From positions 558,001 through 622,000 of the forward strand of contig NZ_BNBD01000001.1 in the NCBI RefSeq assembly GCF_014654785.1: a stretch of DNA of 64,000 bases. Reading direction: 5' to 3'. Positions within the stretch are counted from its first letter, which is position 1. Every line of letters starts with the position of its first letter. Below are positions 9,624 through 17,032 of this stretch, piece after piece. Made by a program: the position numbers and the translations under genes. Source of the DNA: Streptomyces mashuensis (GTDB taxonomy: Bacteria > Actinomycetota > Actinomycetes > Streptomycetales > Streptomycetaceae). The notes under the pieces were generated by a model. That model was given only the letters and a program-made list of their open reading frames with translations. It ran no database searches and had not been told where the DNA came from.

Positions 9624-11341
9624 GGCATGTGCCCTTGGCCCTGAGACGGATGGCCGGCGACGTGCGCGGTGCCGACGGTGCACCACCGGCGAGCCCGGCA
9701 CCCGCTGCAATGCCGTCCGGGTTGCGGTTCGTATGCGGTGTCTTCCAGGAGTGGCTGGGCGAGGCGCGTGATGACGGTACGGGCCTCCTCCGCCACCTCG
9801 GGGATGCTGGGGTCGATGCGTTCCAGGACGGAACGTCCGTCGCCCAGCAACTCGAACTCGACCCAGGAGCGCCGGGGGTCGGCACCGAGGGCCCCTGCGT
9901 TGAGCAGTAGCACTCCCATGGCGAGCTGGGGGTACTGCCGCAGGAGCGGGATGTGTTGCCTCAAGCGGCTGATCGACGTCTTCGTCTCCCGCCAGGTCCA
10001 GCCGCCACCGCGGGTGTAGAGCAGGTCCGGCGTCGCGAGGGCGACGACGTCGAGTTCCGGTACGTAGGCGGTCACGGTGTGCTGGACCCGTACCTGCTCC
10101 TGCGGGTCGAGCCGGGTCAGAGGGCAGAGCGCACGGTGCTCGTCGAGCATCGCTGCTGCCTCGCGGGCCTGCGCGCCGTGCAGTGCGAAGCCCCCCGCGC
10201 CCCAGGAATCGCGGTCCGGGGGACCGGGCATGTCGTAGCAGCTCGCCCGGGGGTGTGCTGCGTGTCGCTCGTTGAGCCAGGCATCGACAGCCCGGCCGCG
10301 GATCGTGTGGGGGTCCTCCACCAGGAGCGAGTCCAGCCGTAAGTGCCGGGTGAGGTGGTACTGGGCAGGGCACTCGCTGTGCAGCCGCAGGTCCCAGACG
10401 GATACCGAACGCCGACGGCGGCGCCGTGCCGGTGGCGTACCGCCCCACAGCGCGGGGGTCCGATGAAGGTCGGGACAGCGGCTGATGGCCTTGCACGAGA
10501 CGCAACTCTCGCCGGGGCGGCGCTCGGTGCCCGTGGCGGCGGCCTGGAACGCTGGAGCGGCATGCTGCCTGAACTGCTGTCCTACTTCTTCCTGTTCCCA
10601 GTCCAGTATCGGCAGGACAGAACCGTCCGTGCACCCGAAGGCGAAGGCCCGCAGGCGCTGGGGAACGGGATGGGCCGCGGCGGCGTCCGGCGGAGGAGCC
10701 GAGCCTCGCCGGAAGTCGGCAACGGGCGCTCCCTGAGCCATCACCTGTGCCATGGCTGCCTTCTCAGCCTCGGGCCGCTCGGCCTTGGGCCGCCCGAAAG
10801 AAGGAACCCACAGGTCGCGCACGCGCCCATCCGCCGAGGCATAACGACGGCCCCAGACCGTGTGCTCGTATTGCCGGGCACCACGCTGGTCCGGCTCCAG
10901 CTGTCTGGCGGTACGGGCGATCCATTCCGGCCGGACGGGGAGGGTTGGCGGGATCCCCGCAGCCTGCGCTGTTTCCTGCTCGGTTGCCCGTGCTGTGATG
11001 TATCGCTCCAGGGCCTCGGCCGTCCAGCGGAGCAGCCCCGGGTGGGCCGGTGAGCTGCGACGGCCAAAGGTCCCTTGGGTGCTGTGAAGTTCGCGGATCA
11101 CGAGCGCCAGTGGCCTCTGCTGGTGTTCGATCAGATCGAGCGCGGCGAACAAGGGTGCTGCCGCGAAGTCCTCCCACGGCTCGGGGAGGTAAGGGTGAGG
11201 CGGCTCGGGCCTCAGCAGTGGACGCACGGCCGTGAACCGCTGCACGGGGCAGGCGGCGGGTGCCGGACGGGCAACCGTCGTACTCACCCTGATGAGCCAG
11301 GAACTGCCCTCAACGCCGTCGGGCGCGGGCGGGTATGGCAT
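9620..11341 (-). CDS. Fe-S PD-(D/E)XK nuclease (AddB/Cas4/RecB-like), apparently with duplicated domain
   Basis: The predicted protein has 573 residues and is the first gene of the pPIWI-RE operon. The C-terminal half has all marks of an Fe-S PD-(D/E)XK nuclease: C324 in ECPAQYHL, motif II Asp in ATPDLL (D439), motif III RETK (E452, K454), and a terminal C-x2-C-x5-C (C545, C548, C554). The N-terminal half repeats the scaffold, with C31 in ACPVQRF and a C-x2-C-x5-C at 280-289, but has no E-x-K pair, so it may be a degenerate copy. I chose ATG 11341 because AGGGGGTGG precedes it and a TAGGGT -10 box lies just upstream; an in-frame GTG at 11476 is the alternative. There is one TTA codon (L334). 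Such nucleases process DNA ends in AddAB and Cas4; the role here is unknown. Confidence 0.75.
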   Translation of the reverse strand: MPYPPAPDGVEGSSWLIRVSTTVARPAPAACPVQRFTAVRPLLRPEPPHPYLPEPWEDFAAAPLFAALDLIEHQQRPLALVIRELHSTQGTFGRRSSPAHPGLLRWTAEALERYITARATEQETAQAAGIPPTLPVRPEWIARTARQLEPDQRGARQYEHTVWGRRYASADGRVRDLWVPSFGRPKAERPEAEKAAMAQVMAQGAPVADFRRGSAPPPDAAAAHPVPQRLRAFAFGCTDGSVLPILDWEQEEVGQQFRQHAAPAFQAAATGTERRPGESCVSCKAISRCPDLHRTPALWGGTPPARRRRRRSVSVWDLRLHSECPAQYHLTRHLRLDSLLVEDPHTIRGRAVDAWLNERHAAHPRASCYDMPGPPDRDSWGAGGFALHGAQAREAAAMLDEHRALCPLTRLDPQEQVRVQHTVTAYVPELDVVALATPDLLYTRGGGWTWRETKTSISRLRQHIPLLRQYPQLAMGVLLLNAGALGADPRRSWVEFELLGDGRSVLERIDPSIPEVAEEARTVITRLAQPLLEDTAYEPQPGRHCSGCRARRWCTVGTAHVAGHPSQGQGHMP

Positions 11342-11421
11342 GACCACCCCCTGGGGGAACGGAGGAGCGCGCAGGGGCGCTCCGTCCCGGTCGCCGGTGA
11401 CCGGGACGCCTCTGAGCCGGA

Positions 11422-11427
11422 ACCCTA
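11422..11427 (-). promoter_or_regulatory. possible -10 box for the pPIWI-RE operon
   Basis: Read on the minus strand this is TAGGGT, a good match to the actinobacterial vegetative -10 consensus. Transcription would start near 11415, about 75 bases before the ATG at 11341. The best upstream TTGGAC is 22 bases away, too far for a standard -35, so an activator may be needed. If real, the GTG at 11476 could not be the start codon. Confidence 0.35.
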
Positions 11428-11434
11428 CACCGCT

Positions 11435-11449
11435 GTGAACTAAGTACAC
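11435..11449. promoter_or_regulatory. operator-like palindrome between the kinase and the pPIWI-RE operon
   Basis: GTGAAC-TAA-GTACAC is an inverted repeat with five of six arm bases matching. It lies just upstream of the proposed minus-strand -10 box and in the spacer shared with the divergent kinase gene. It could bind a dimeric regulator controlling both directions. No regulator gene is adjacent. Confidence 0.3.
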
Positions 11450-11533
11450 GTCCAAGTTGGCCCAGTTTCCCTTCACGTGATCCGCTACGCTGCTGAGCGC
11501 GGGGGTCGCTCAGGTGTTAGGGGAGGGATAGGG

Positions 11534-13000
11534 GTGGACGAGTGGTCCGAACGGCCGGTGGCCGGGGTGGTCCTCCAGGGGCGCTACGTGCTGGAGGAGA
11601 CCGTCGCGAAGAGCGGCATGTCCGAGGTGTGGCGTGCCGGCGACCAGACGACCGGGCGTTTCGTTGCGGTCAAGTTCCTGCGCATGGACAGCGAGGACAC
11701 CCACCACCTCGACGCACAGGAACGGCGGGAAGTGCAGCGGGAGTTGTTGGGGCGCTTTCGCCGTGAGGCCTTACTGCTCGAGCAGCTGGCCCATCCGGGG
11801 ATCCCCGAGTTCTACGCTCAGGGCTCGTTCGCCGGGCGTCCGTACTTGGTGATGCAGTGGGTTGAGGGCGTCACGTTGCACGACTTCCTGAAGCGACATG
11901 GTGCGCTGGCTCTTCCGGTGGCTGTGGCCGGTGCGGTGCAGATCGCTCGTGCGCTCGCCCATGCTCATGCCCATTCCGTGGTGCACCGTGACGTCAAGCC
12001 CTACAACGTCATGCTGGCGGACGACGGGACGGTGGTGCTGATCGACTTCGGCATTGCCAAGCCCCTCACCGACGAGGCCACGCGCTACACCCGACCGGGC
12101 TCGACGCTGGGCAGCTTCGGCTATCAGGCACCGGAGCAAATCCAGGCCCTCAAGGCGAGTACCCGTACCGACAGCTACTCCCTCGGCTGTGTCTGCTACA
12201 AGATGTTCACCGGGCGCGCGCCTTTCATCAGTTCCCAGGGAAGCGTCCACGAACTGCAGGACCAGCACCTCTACGCCGTACCGCCGCCGCTTCTCAGGTT
12301 TGTTCCCGGCCTCCCTGTGGAAGTGAACGACCTCGTGTTGCGCATGCTCGCCAAGGAGCAGGAGCTGCGGCCGGGCATGGACGAGGTATTGGCGGTGCTG
12401 TCGCCTCTCGCGCCGTCACCCGGTGAGCCTGAGCCTCGTCCCCGGTTCGTCCCGGACCTCACGATGCCCTTCCGCTCTCCCGAAATCGACTGCTCCGCGC
12501 AGAGCGTTCCGCCACGTCTGCAAGCGGCCAGCGAATGGCTCGACCGGCGGATGGTGGACCGGCTCTGCCGACAGGCACAGGAGGAGATCGACCGTGGTGA
12601 CCCCGCCGAGGCCGTCCGGAACCTGGCCGAGGTGGCTCATAGGGTTCGCAAGGAGTGGGGGTACAGCTCCCGGCTGGTGCGGCAGGTCTGGGAACTGGCG
12701 GCGGACGGGCTCCGCATCGCCGGGGGCTGCCGAGAAGCGGCCCACTTGTACGACGGGATCGCCACCGATCTCGTCCGCGGCCATGAACCGAGGGACCGTG
12801 CGGACCGGGCTGTTGCCCAGCTGCGTGCCGCCGAGTGCCGTCTGGTCGACTACGACATCGGTGGTGCCATGGCGATCCTTGCCGGCACAGCGGAGCTCCT
12901 GGAGGAACTCCCCGCGGCTTTGGCGGACCAGGTCGCCGAGGCCCGGAAGGACCTTCAGATCGACGTCAATGAGCGCTGTGCGTCACCGATGGACGCATAG
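11534..13000 (+). CDS. soluble Hanks-type Ser/Thr protein kinase with helical C-terminal region
   Basis: The 488-residue protein starts at GTG 11534, chosen for the GGAGGGATAGG just before it; the longer frame lacks a ribosome site. The kinase domain covers residues 15-285: ATP-binding lysine in VAVK (K47), catalytic loop HRDVKPYN (151-158), DFG (171-173) and an APE-like QAPEQ. The glycine loop is degenerate, VAKSGMSEV, lacking the first two glycines of the usual GxGxxG. Residues 340-488 form amphipathic helices that look TPR-like. There is no transmembrane segment and no PASTA repeat, so it is cytoplasmic, unlike the PknB group. It diverges from the pPIWI-RE operon. A TTA codon at 11771-11773 (L80) suggests bldA-dependent translation. 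Kinases are signalling parts in several phage-defence systems, but a link here rests on position only. Confidence 0.85.
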   Translation: MDEWSERPVAGVVLQGRYVLEETVAKSGMSEVWRAGDQTTGRFVAVKFLRMDSEDTHHLDAQERREVQRELLGRFRREALLLEQLAHPGIPEFYAQGSFAGRPYLVMQWVEGVTLHDFLKRHGALALPVAVAGAVQIARALAHAHAHSVVHRDVKPYNVMLADDGTVVLIDFGIAKPLTDEATRYTRPGSTLGSFGYQAPEQIQALKASTRTDSYSLGCVCYKMFTGRAPFISSQGSVHELQDQHLYAVPPPLLRFVPGLPVEVNDLVLRMLAKEQELRPGMDEVLAVLSPLAPSPGEPEPRPRFVPDLTMPFRSPEIDCSAQSVPPRLQAASEWLDRRMVDRLCRQAQEEIDRGDPAEAVRNLAEVAHRVRKEWGYSSRLVRQVWELAADGLRIAGGCREAAHLYDGIATDLVRGHEPRDRADRAVAQLRAAECRLVDYDIGGAMAILAGTAELLEELPAALADQVAEARKDLQIDVNERCASPMDA

Positions 13001-13023
13001 CTGCTGGACGTCGTCGGCGCGCC

Positions 13024-13042
13024 GCGGACACGGCCCGTCCGC
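13024..13042. terminator. weak hairpin between convergent genes
   Basis: GCGGAC and GTCCGC form a six-base stem around a seven-base loop in the 42-base gap between the kinase stop and the methyltransferase stop. It has no T tract. It is plausible as a bidirectional terminator but short. Confidence 0.3.
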
Positions 13043-15061
13043 TCAGCCGGATGCGAGACGTCCTGCGGCGAGCCCCTCGTTCAGGTCGTGCAGGAGACTC
13101 CTTCCCGCCCCGTCGAGCTCGGCGAGCAGGTCCTTGAGCGTGGCCATGTGGCGAAAGACCTCGCCATAGCGGCGCTGTTCTTCCATGGGTAGTTGGAGGA
13201 CCTGAAGCCGGCGAACATCCACCCGTGAGGAGCTTGAGGCGTGGGTACCGGCTTGCCGTCCGTTGGAGGGGGCGCGGAGACAGCAGGCCAGGAAGTGGTT
13301 GTCGAGTTGCTCGGGGCTGACCCGCAAGGAGTGCAGGTGCGCGCCGAGGGCGATGGGAGGGCCGTCGTGCACCCAGGCGTCGAACGCGCGGGTGGTTCCG
13401 GCCACCACTACGTCGCCGCGCTCGGCGAGCACCACGTTCCTGTCCCTTGCGTCGATGAGGGGCAGGGGGCTGCCGCTTGCGGTTCCGGGCACCAGATCCA
13501 TGATGGTCAGTAGGGGGACGGCTTGCGCGGCGTCGACGGGCTTTGCGAGGGCATCGCCGGAGGGCTGCTGGCCGCTGTGGACCGACAGGACCTTTGCTCT
13601 GACCAGTTCGCCGATCGTGGTGGTCGGGTGGCTGGCGTCCTTGAGTTTCACTCTGGCGAGTGTGGCGCTTGTGTCCTGTACCGAGGCGGTGAGTCTCCTG
13701 AGCCGGGACCATGCTTCGGACAGGTGGCTGTCATCGGCTGACGACCCCGCACCGACATGGCGTCGGGGAGTGAGGTTGACGTCATCGTCCAGCAGGTCGA
13801 CGACGCTCACCCGGGCCATCCCGGCCGGTACCGGAGCCGGCTGGTCGAGCAGGTCGATCGTCTGCCGGACGACCGCACGAAGAGCTTCCCAGTCCAGGAC
13901 GCCGTCCCTTCCCCCCGGCCTGACCTGATCCGTGGCATCGGTCAGAAGGACATCGCTCAGGGCGTCCTGACCGCGGCGGGCATCCGGAGCACGTAGTACC
14001 CAAAGGTGCAAGGAGAGGCTGTGTGGCTGCGCGGCCCCCGGGGGCAAAGCGACAACGGCCCTGACGCATCCGGCACGCAGCAGGGAAGCACGGATTCTGC
14101 GGCCTGCTCTGCGGGAGGCCACGGCCGGGGGGAGAAGCAGTACGGCTGTGCCGCCCGGCCGCAGGCGGGCTAGAACGTGCTGCATCCAGGCGAGTTCGGG
14201 CTCGGTGCGGGGGGGCAGACCGTGGACCCAGCGGGCATCGGTGGCCATGGCCTTGGGGTCCCAGTCGCGCTCGCTGGACGGTGGGTTGCAGAGCGCGACG
14301 TCCGCCCGCAGGCCGTGGTACGGATCGGCCCGCAGCGAGTCGACCGCCGCGATGGTGACCCGGGCACCCTCATCCCCGGCGACGAAACGGAGCCGGGTGG
14401 AGGCCAGTTCTGCCAGTGCCTGCTCGCGTTCGCACCCCAGTAGGTCCACGGGGCCCTGTCCGTACGCCGCAGCGGCGGCGGCGAGCAGATGACCGGTCCC
14501 GCAGGCGGGGTCGAGCACGATGAGCGGGCCACCGGACCGGTCCGTCCGGGCGCGGAAGGCTGCCGTGGCCATGAGTGAAGCCAGTGCGGGAGGAGTTGAA
14601 TCCACCTGGCGTACGTGCGCATCGAGCCAACGTTGCAGGAGAAAGTCGAAGATCTCCCGGGTCCCCTCACGTCGCGCCAGACGGGCGGCGTCGGCCACCA
14701 GATCCTGCGCTTCCGGTGTAAGGAGCGGCACCAGGGACCGCTCGTCCTCGTTCAGCATGCGTCGGCCGGCGGCGGCAATCGCCAGTCCGGACTTCTGCCG
14801 GCTGCCCAGGGCCTCGAAACGGGGCCAGAGCAGGTCACGATCGACCGCGTCCTTGAGTTTGTGGTTGTCCCGCAACCAGTCCTCGACCTCGGACAGGGAG
14901 AACTGGGGGCTCACGTCGGAGCCACCGATGCGCTTCGGGAAGGAATCGTGCCGTCGGCGCCAGTTGCTGACCGCGGCTCGCCCTACCCCGGCGATGCGGG
15001 CGATCTCCGCGAGAGTGACAGGAACCGTACGCACGGGCAAGGGGGTGCGTGCTGAAGCCAT
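13043..15061 (-). CDS. N6-adenine DNA methyltransferase with N-terminal HTH and specificity-like C-terminal domain
   Basis: This is a 672-residue type I-like modification protein in one chain. Residues 14-63 are a helix-turn-helix that ends FSLSEVEDWL, like MerR/XRE-type DNA-binding heads. The methyltransferase core has motif I DPACGTGHLL (184-193) and motif IV NPPS (259-262), where NPPY/F is usual, so the base-stacking aromatic is replaced by Ser. From about residue 470 the sequence resembles an HsdS target-recognition half, followed by helices (LKDLLAELDGAGRSLL). The start is ATG 15061 with GGGAG upstream. No adjacent HsdR-like gene was found, so it is an orphan or serves the neighbouring nucleases as the self-marking enzyme. 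The latter is inference. It converges on the kinase gene. Confidence 0.8.
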   Translation of the reverse strand: MASARTPLPVRTVPVTLAEIARIAGVGRAAVSNWRRRHDSFPKRIGGSDVSPQFSLSEVEDWLRDNHKLKDAVDRDLLWPRFEALGSRQKSGLAIAAAGRRMLNEDERSLVPLLTPEAQDLVADAARLARREGTREIFDFLLQRWLDAHVRQVDSTPPALASLMATAAFRARTDRSGGPLIVLDPACGTGHLLAAAAAAYGQGPVDLLGCEREQALAELASTRLRFVAGDEGARVTIAAVDSLRADPYHGLRADVALCNPPSSERDWDPKAMATDARWVHGLPPRTEPELAWMQHVLARLRPGGTAVLLLPPAVASRRAGRRIRASLLRAGCVRAVVALPPGAAQPHSLSLHLWVLRAPDARRGQDALSDVLLTDATDQVRPGGRDGVLDWEALRAVVRQTIDLLDQPAPVPAGMARVSVVDLLDDDVNLTPRRHVGAGSSADDSHLSEAWSRLRRLTASVQDTSATLARVKLKDASHPTTTIGELVRAKVLSVHSGQQPSGDALAKPVDAAQAVPLLTIMDLVPGTASGSPLPLIDARDRNVVLAERGDVVVAGTTRAFDAWVHDGPPIALGAHLHSLRVSPEQLDNHFLACCLRAPSNGRQAGTHASSSSRVDVRRLQVLQLPMEEQRRYGEVFRHMATLKDLLAELDGAGRSLLHDLNEGLAAGRLASG

Positions 15062-15255
15062 CGAGATCTCCCTGGGGGTCGGTGCGAAGCAACCAGGGTT
15101 GCTCCTGAGCCGCGGTGGCCTCTCGGGGGCACACCGGTGCCGGGCATCCCGTTTCCCCGGCAGGCTACTACGACGCGTTGACTTTGTTCACAATGGCCAA
15201 CTGTGTTTTATGACCTCTTGCCTCAGCGTCACAGTCCTCCCCGGCCGCGGCCTTG

Positions 15256-15284
15256 TTGATCTTCGCTTACTCCCTTCCTAGGCT
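15256..15284 (+). promoter_or_regulatory. vegetative (HrdB-type) promoter of the carboxylesterase
   Basis: The -35 TTGATC (15256-15261) and -10 TAGGCT (15279-15284) are separated by 17 bases, very close to the streptomycete housekeeping consensus. The predicted transcription start is near 15291, giving a leader of about 26 bases with AAGGGGGG before the ATG at 15317. Confidence 0.7.
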
Positions 15285-15316
15285 GCTGACTCTCGGCGAT
15301 CAAGGGGGGACAGTCG

Positions 15317-16888
15317 ATGACTGCTACGAAGCCCGTCACGAACGACAGCAGCGCAGGACCGGTCGAGATCCGGCTCTCCACCGGCGCGGTGCGGGGCCGG
15401 CGGGAGGCCGTCCGGGGTGGGGTCGTGGCCTTTCGGGGGGTGCCCTATGGGGTGAGCGAGGGGCGGTTCGGGGTGCCGCGGGGGTGTGCGGCTTGGGGTG
15501 GGGTGCTGGCGGCTGACGGGGACGTGGGGACCGTGCCCTGGCAGCCCGTGTCGCCCGTCGGGGCCCTGATGGGGGACCCTGCGCCCGGGGTGCAGACCGA
15601 GGAGTGCCTGACGGTCAATGTGTGGGCGCCCGAGCCCGGGGAGGGGCCGCGGCCCGTGCTCGTGTGGCTGCCCGGCGGCAACTTCCTCACCGGTGGCGCC
15701 GACCTGCCGCGTTACGACGGTGCGGAGCTGGCCGCGCAGGAGCGGATCGTCGTGGTCGTCGTCAACCACCGGCTGGGTGCGTTGGGGTTCCTCGCGCCGG
15801 AGTGGGCGGGGCCCGCCGAGCTGGTGGGGTCCGGGGCCGGGGTGGACTTCAAAGCCACCTCCGGCAGCGGGTACGTGACCAACGCCGGGCTGCTCGACCA
15901 GATCGCCGCCCTGCGCTGGGTGAAGAACGAGGTCCGGGCCTTCGGCGGCGACCCGGAGCGGATCACCGTGGCCGGGCAGTCGTCGGGCGCGCAGGGGCTC
16001 GCCGCGCTGCTGGCGCTGCCGCAGGTGCGGCCGCTGTTCCGGCGGGCCGTGCTGCACAGCCCGCCGCTGGCCGGTACCGCGCCGGGCAGGGAGGAGGCGG
16101 CGGAGACCGCCGCACGCTTCCTCGACGCGGCCGGCGTGCGCGACCCCGAGGGGTTGCGGGCGCTGCCCGCCGAACGCATCCTCGCGGCGCAGCAGCAGAC
16201 CGGCCCGCGGTTCGGGCCGGTCGTGGACGGCGCCGTGGTCCTCGCCCCCGACCCTCTGGAGGCCCTGCGTGCCGCGCCGCCCCTGGACGGCGTCGATGTC
16301 CTCACCGGCGTGACCCGCAACGAGTGCGCCCTCTGGCTCGGCCTGAGTGACAACCCGGCGCACGCCACCCGCGAGGGCGCGCTCGACGTGTTCCGCGCCC
16401 GGTTCGGGGAGCGCGCGGAGGAGGCGCTCGACCGCTACGTCGCCACCGCCGTGGCCGTGCGCGACGTCCTGCCCACCGCCGTCGAGGACCTGCAGAGCGA
16501 CACCGCGTTCGCCGTGCCCACCCAGCGGCTCGCCGCGACCCTGCACGCGCTGGGCGCCCGCACGCGGCTCTACCGCTTCGACTGGCAGGTCCCCGGCCGC
16601 AACGCCGCCCTGCGCGCCTGCCACTGCCTGGACGTCGCCTTCCTGCTGGGCGGTGAACAGGCCCGCCGCGCCCCGCTGCTGGCCGACGCCGACCCCGCCG
16701 AGACGGCCTCGCTGCGGCGCCGCATGCGCGCCCTGTGGGGCGAGTACGTCCGTACGGGCCTCCCGGCGCCGGAGGACGAGTGGCCCGCGTACGACCCGGC
16801 CGCGCCCGCCGTACGGGTCGTCGGCGGCGACCTGGACGGCGTCGTGCTGCGGTCCCTGCTGGAACCCGGGCGCGTCGGCCTCTGGTGA
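15317..16888 (+). CDS. type B carboxylesterase (para-nitrobenzyl esterase-like)
   Basis: The 523-residue alpha/beta hydrolase is of the carboxylesterase/lipase family, about the usual length. It shows the family start (VVAFRGVPYG), the oxyanion strand VWLPGGNF, the signature around TEECLTVNVW, and the nucleophile elbow AGQSSG with catalytic Ser at about residue 222; the Glu and His of the triad should lie in the middle and last third. There is no signal peptide, so it is probably cytoplasmic. It has its own promoter directly upstream, and two flavin monooxygenase genes follow on the same strand after 144 and 100 bases. It may belong to the indolocarbazole locus as an ester- or amide-cleaving enzyme, or be an independent housekeeping esterase; the sequence does not decide. 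Confidence 0.85.
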   Translation: MTATKPVTNDSSAGPVEIRLSTGAVRGRREAVRGGVVAFRGVPYGVSEGRFGVPRGCAAWGGVLAADGDVGTVPWQPVSPVGALMGDPAPGVQTEECLTVNVWAPEPGEGPRPVLVWLPGGNFLTGGADLPRYDGAELAAQERIVVVVVNHRLGALGFLAPEWAGPAELVGSGAGVDFKATSGSGYVTNAGLLDQIAALRWVKNEVRAFGGDPERITVAGQSSGAQGLAALLALPQVRPLFRRAVLHSPPLAGTAPGREEAAETAARFLDAAGVRDPEGLRALPAERILAAQQQTGPRFGPVVDGAVVLAPDPLEALRAAPPLDGVDVLTGVTRNECALWLGLSDNPAHATREGALDVFRARFGERAEEALDRYVATAVAVRDVLPTAVEDLQSDTAFAVPTQRLAATLHALGARTRLYRFDWQVPGRNAALRACHCLDVAFLLGGEQARRAPLLADADPAETASLRRRMRALWGEYVRTGLPAPEDEWPAYDPAAPAVRVVGGDLDGVVLRSLLEPGRVGLW

Positions 16889-17032
16889 CGCGGGCCGGGC
16901 GCGCACGCCGGGCGCCCGGAACCGGGTGCGGCACCGCCGCCGGGCGTCCCGCGGCGGCGCGCGCACCGTTGTCCGCCGCACGGCCATCCCCGACCATGGG
17001 GGCCTGCCGAGACCGGGGGAGGGGCGGGGCGG

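Noticed and set aside
11342..11476. N-terminal extension of the Fe-S nuclease to GTG 11476
   Set aside because: It would overlap the likely promoter and palindrome, and ATG 11341 has a better ribosome site.
15179..15215. TTGACT as a -35 box for the methyltransferase or esterase
   Set aside because: No -10 at a proper distance; the TTGATC/TAGGCT pair downstream is far better.
16908..16919. CCGGGCGCCCGG palindrome after the esterase gene
   Set aside because: Self-complementary GC words are expected by chance here; it lacks loop and T tract.
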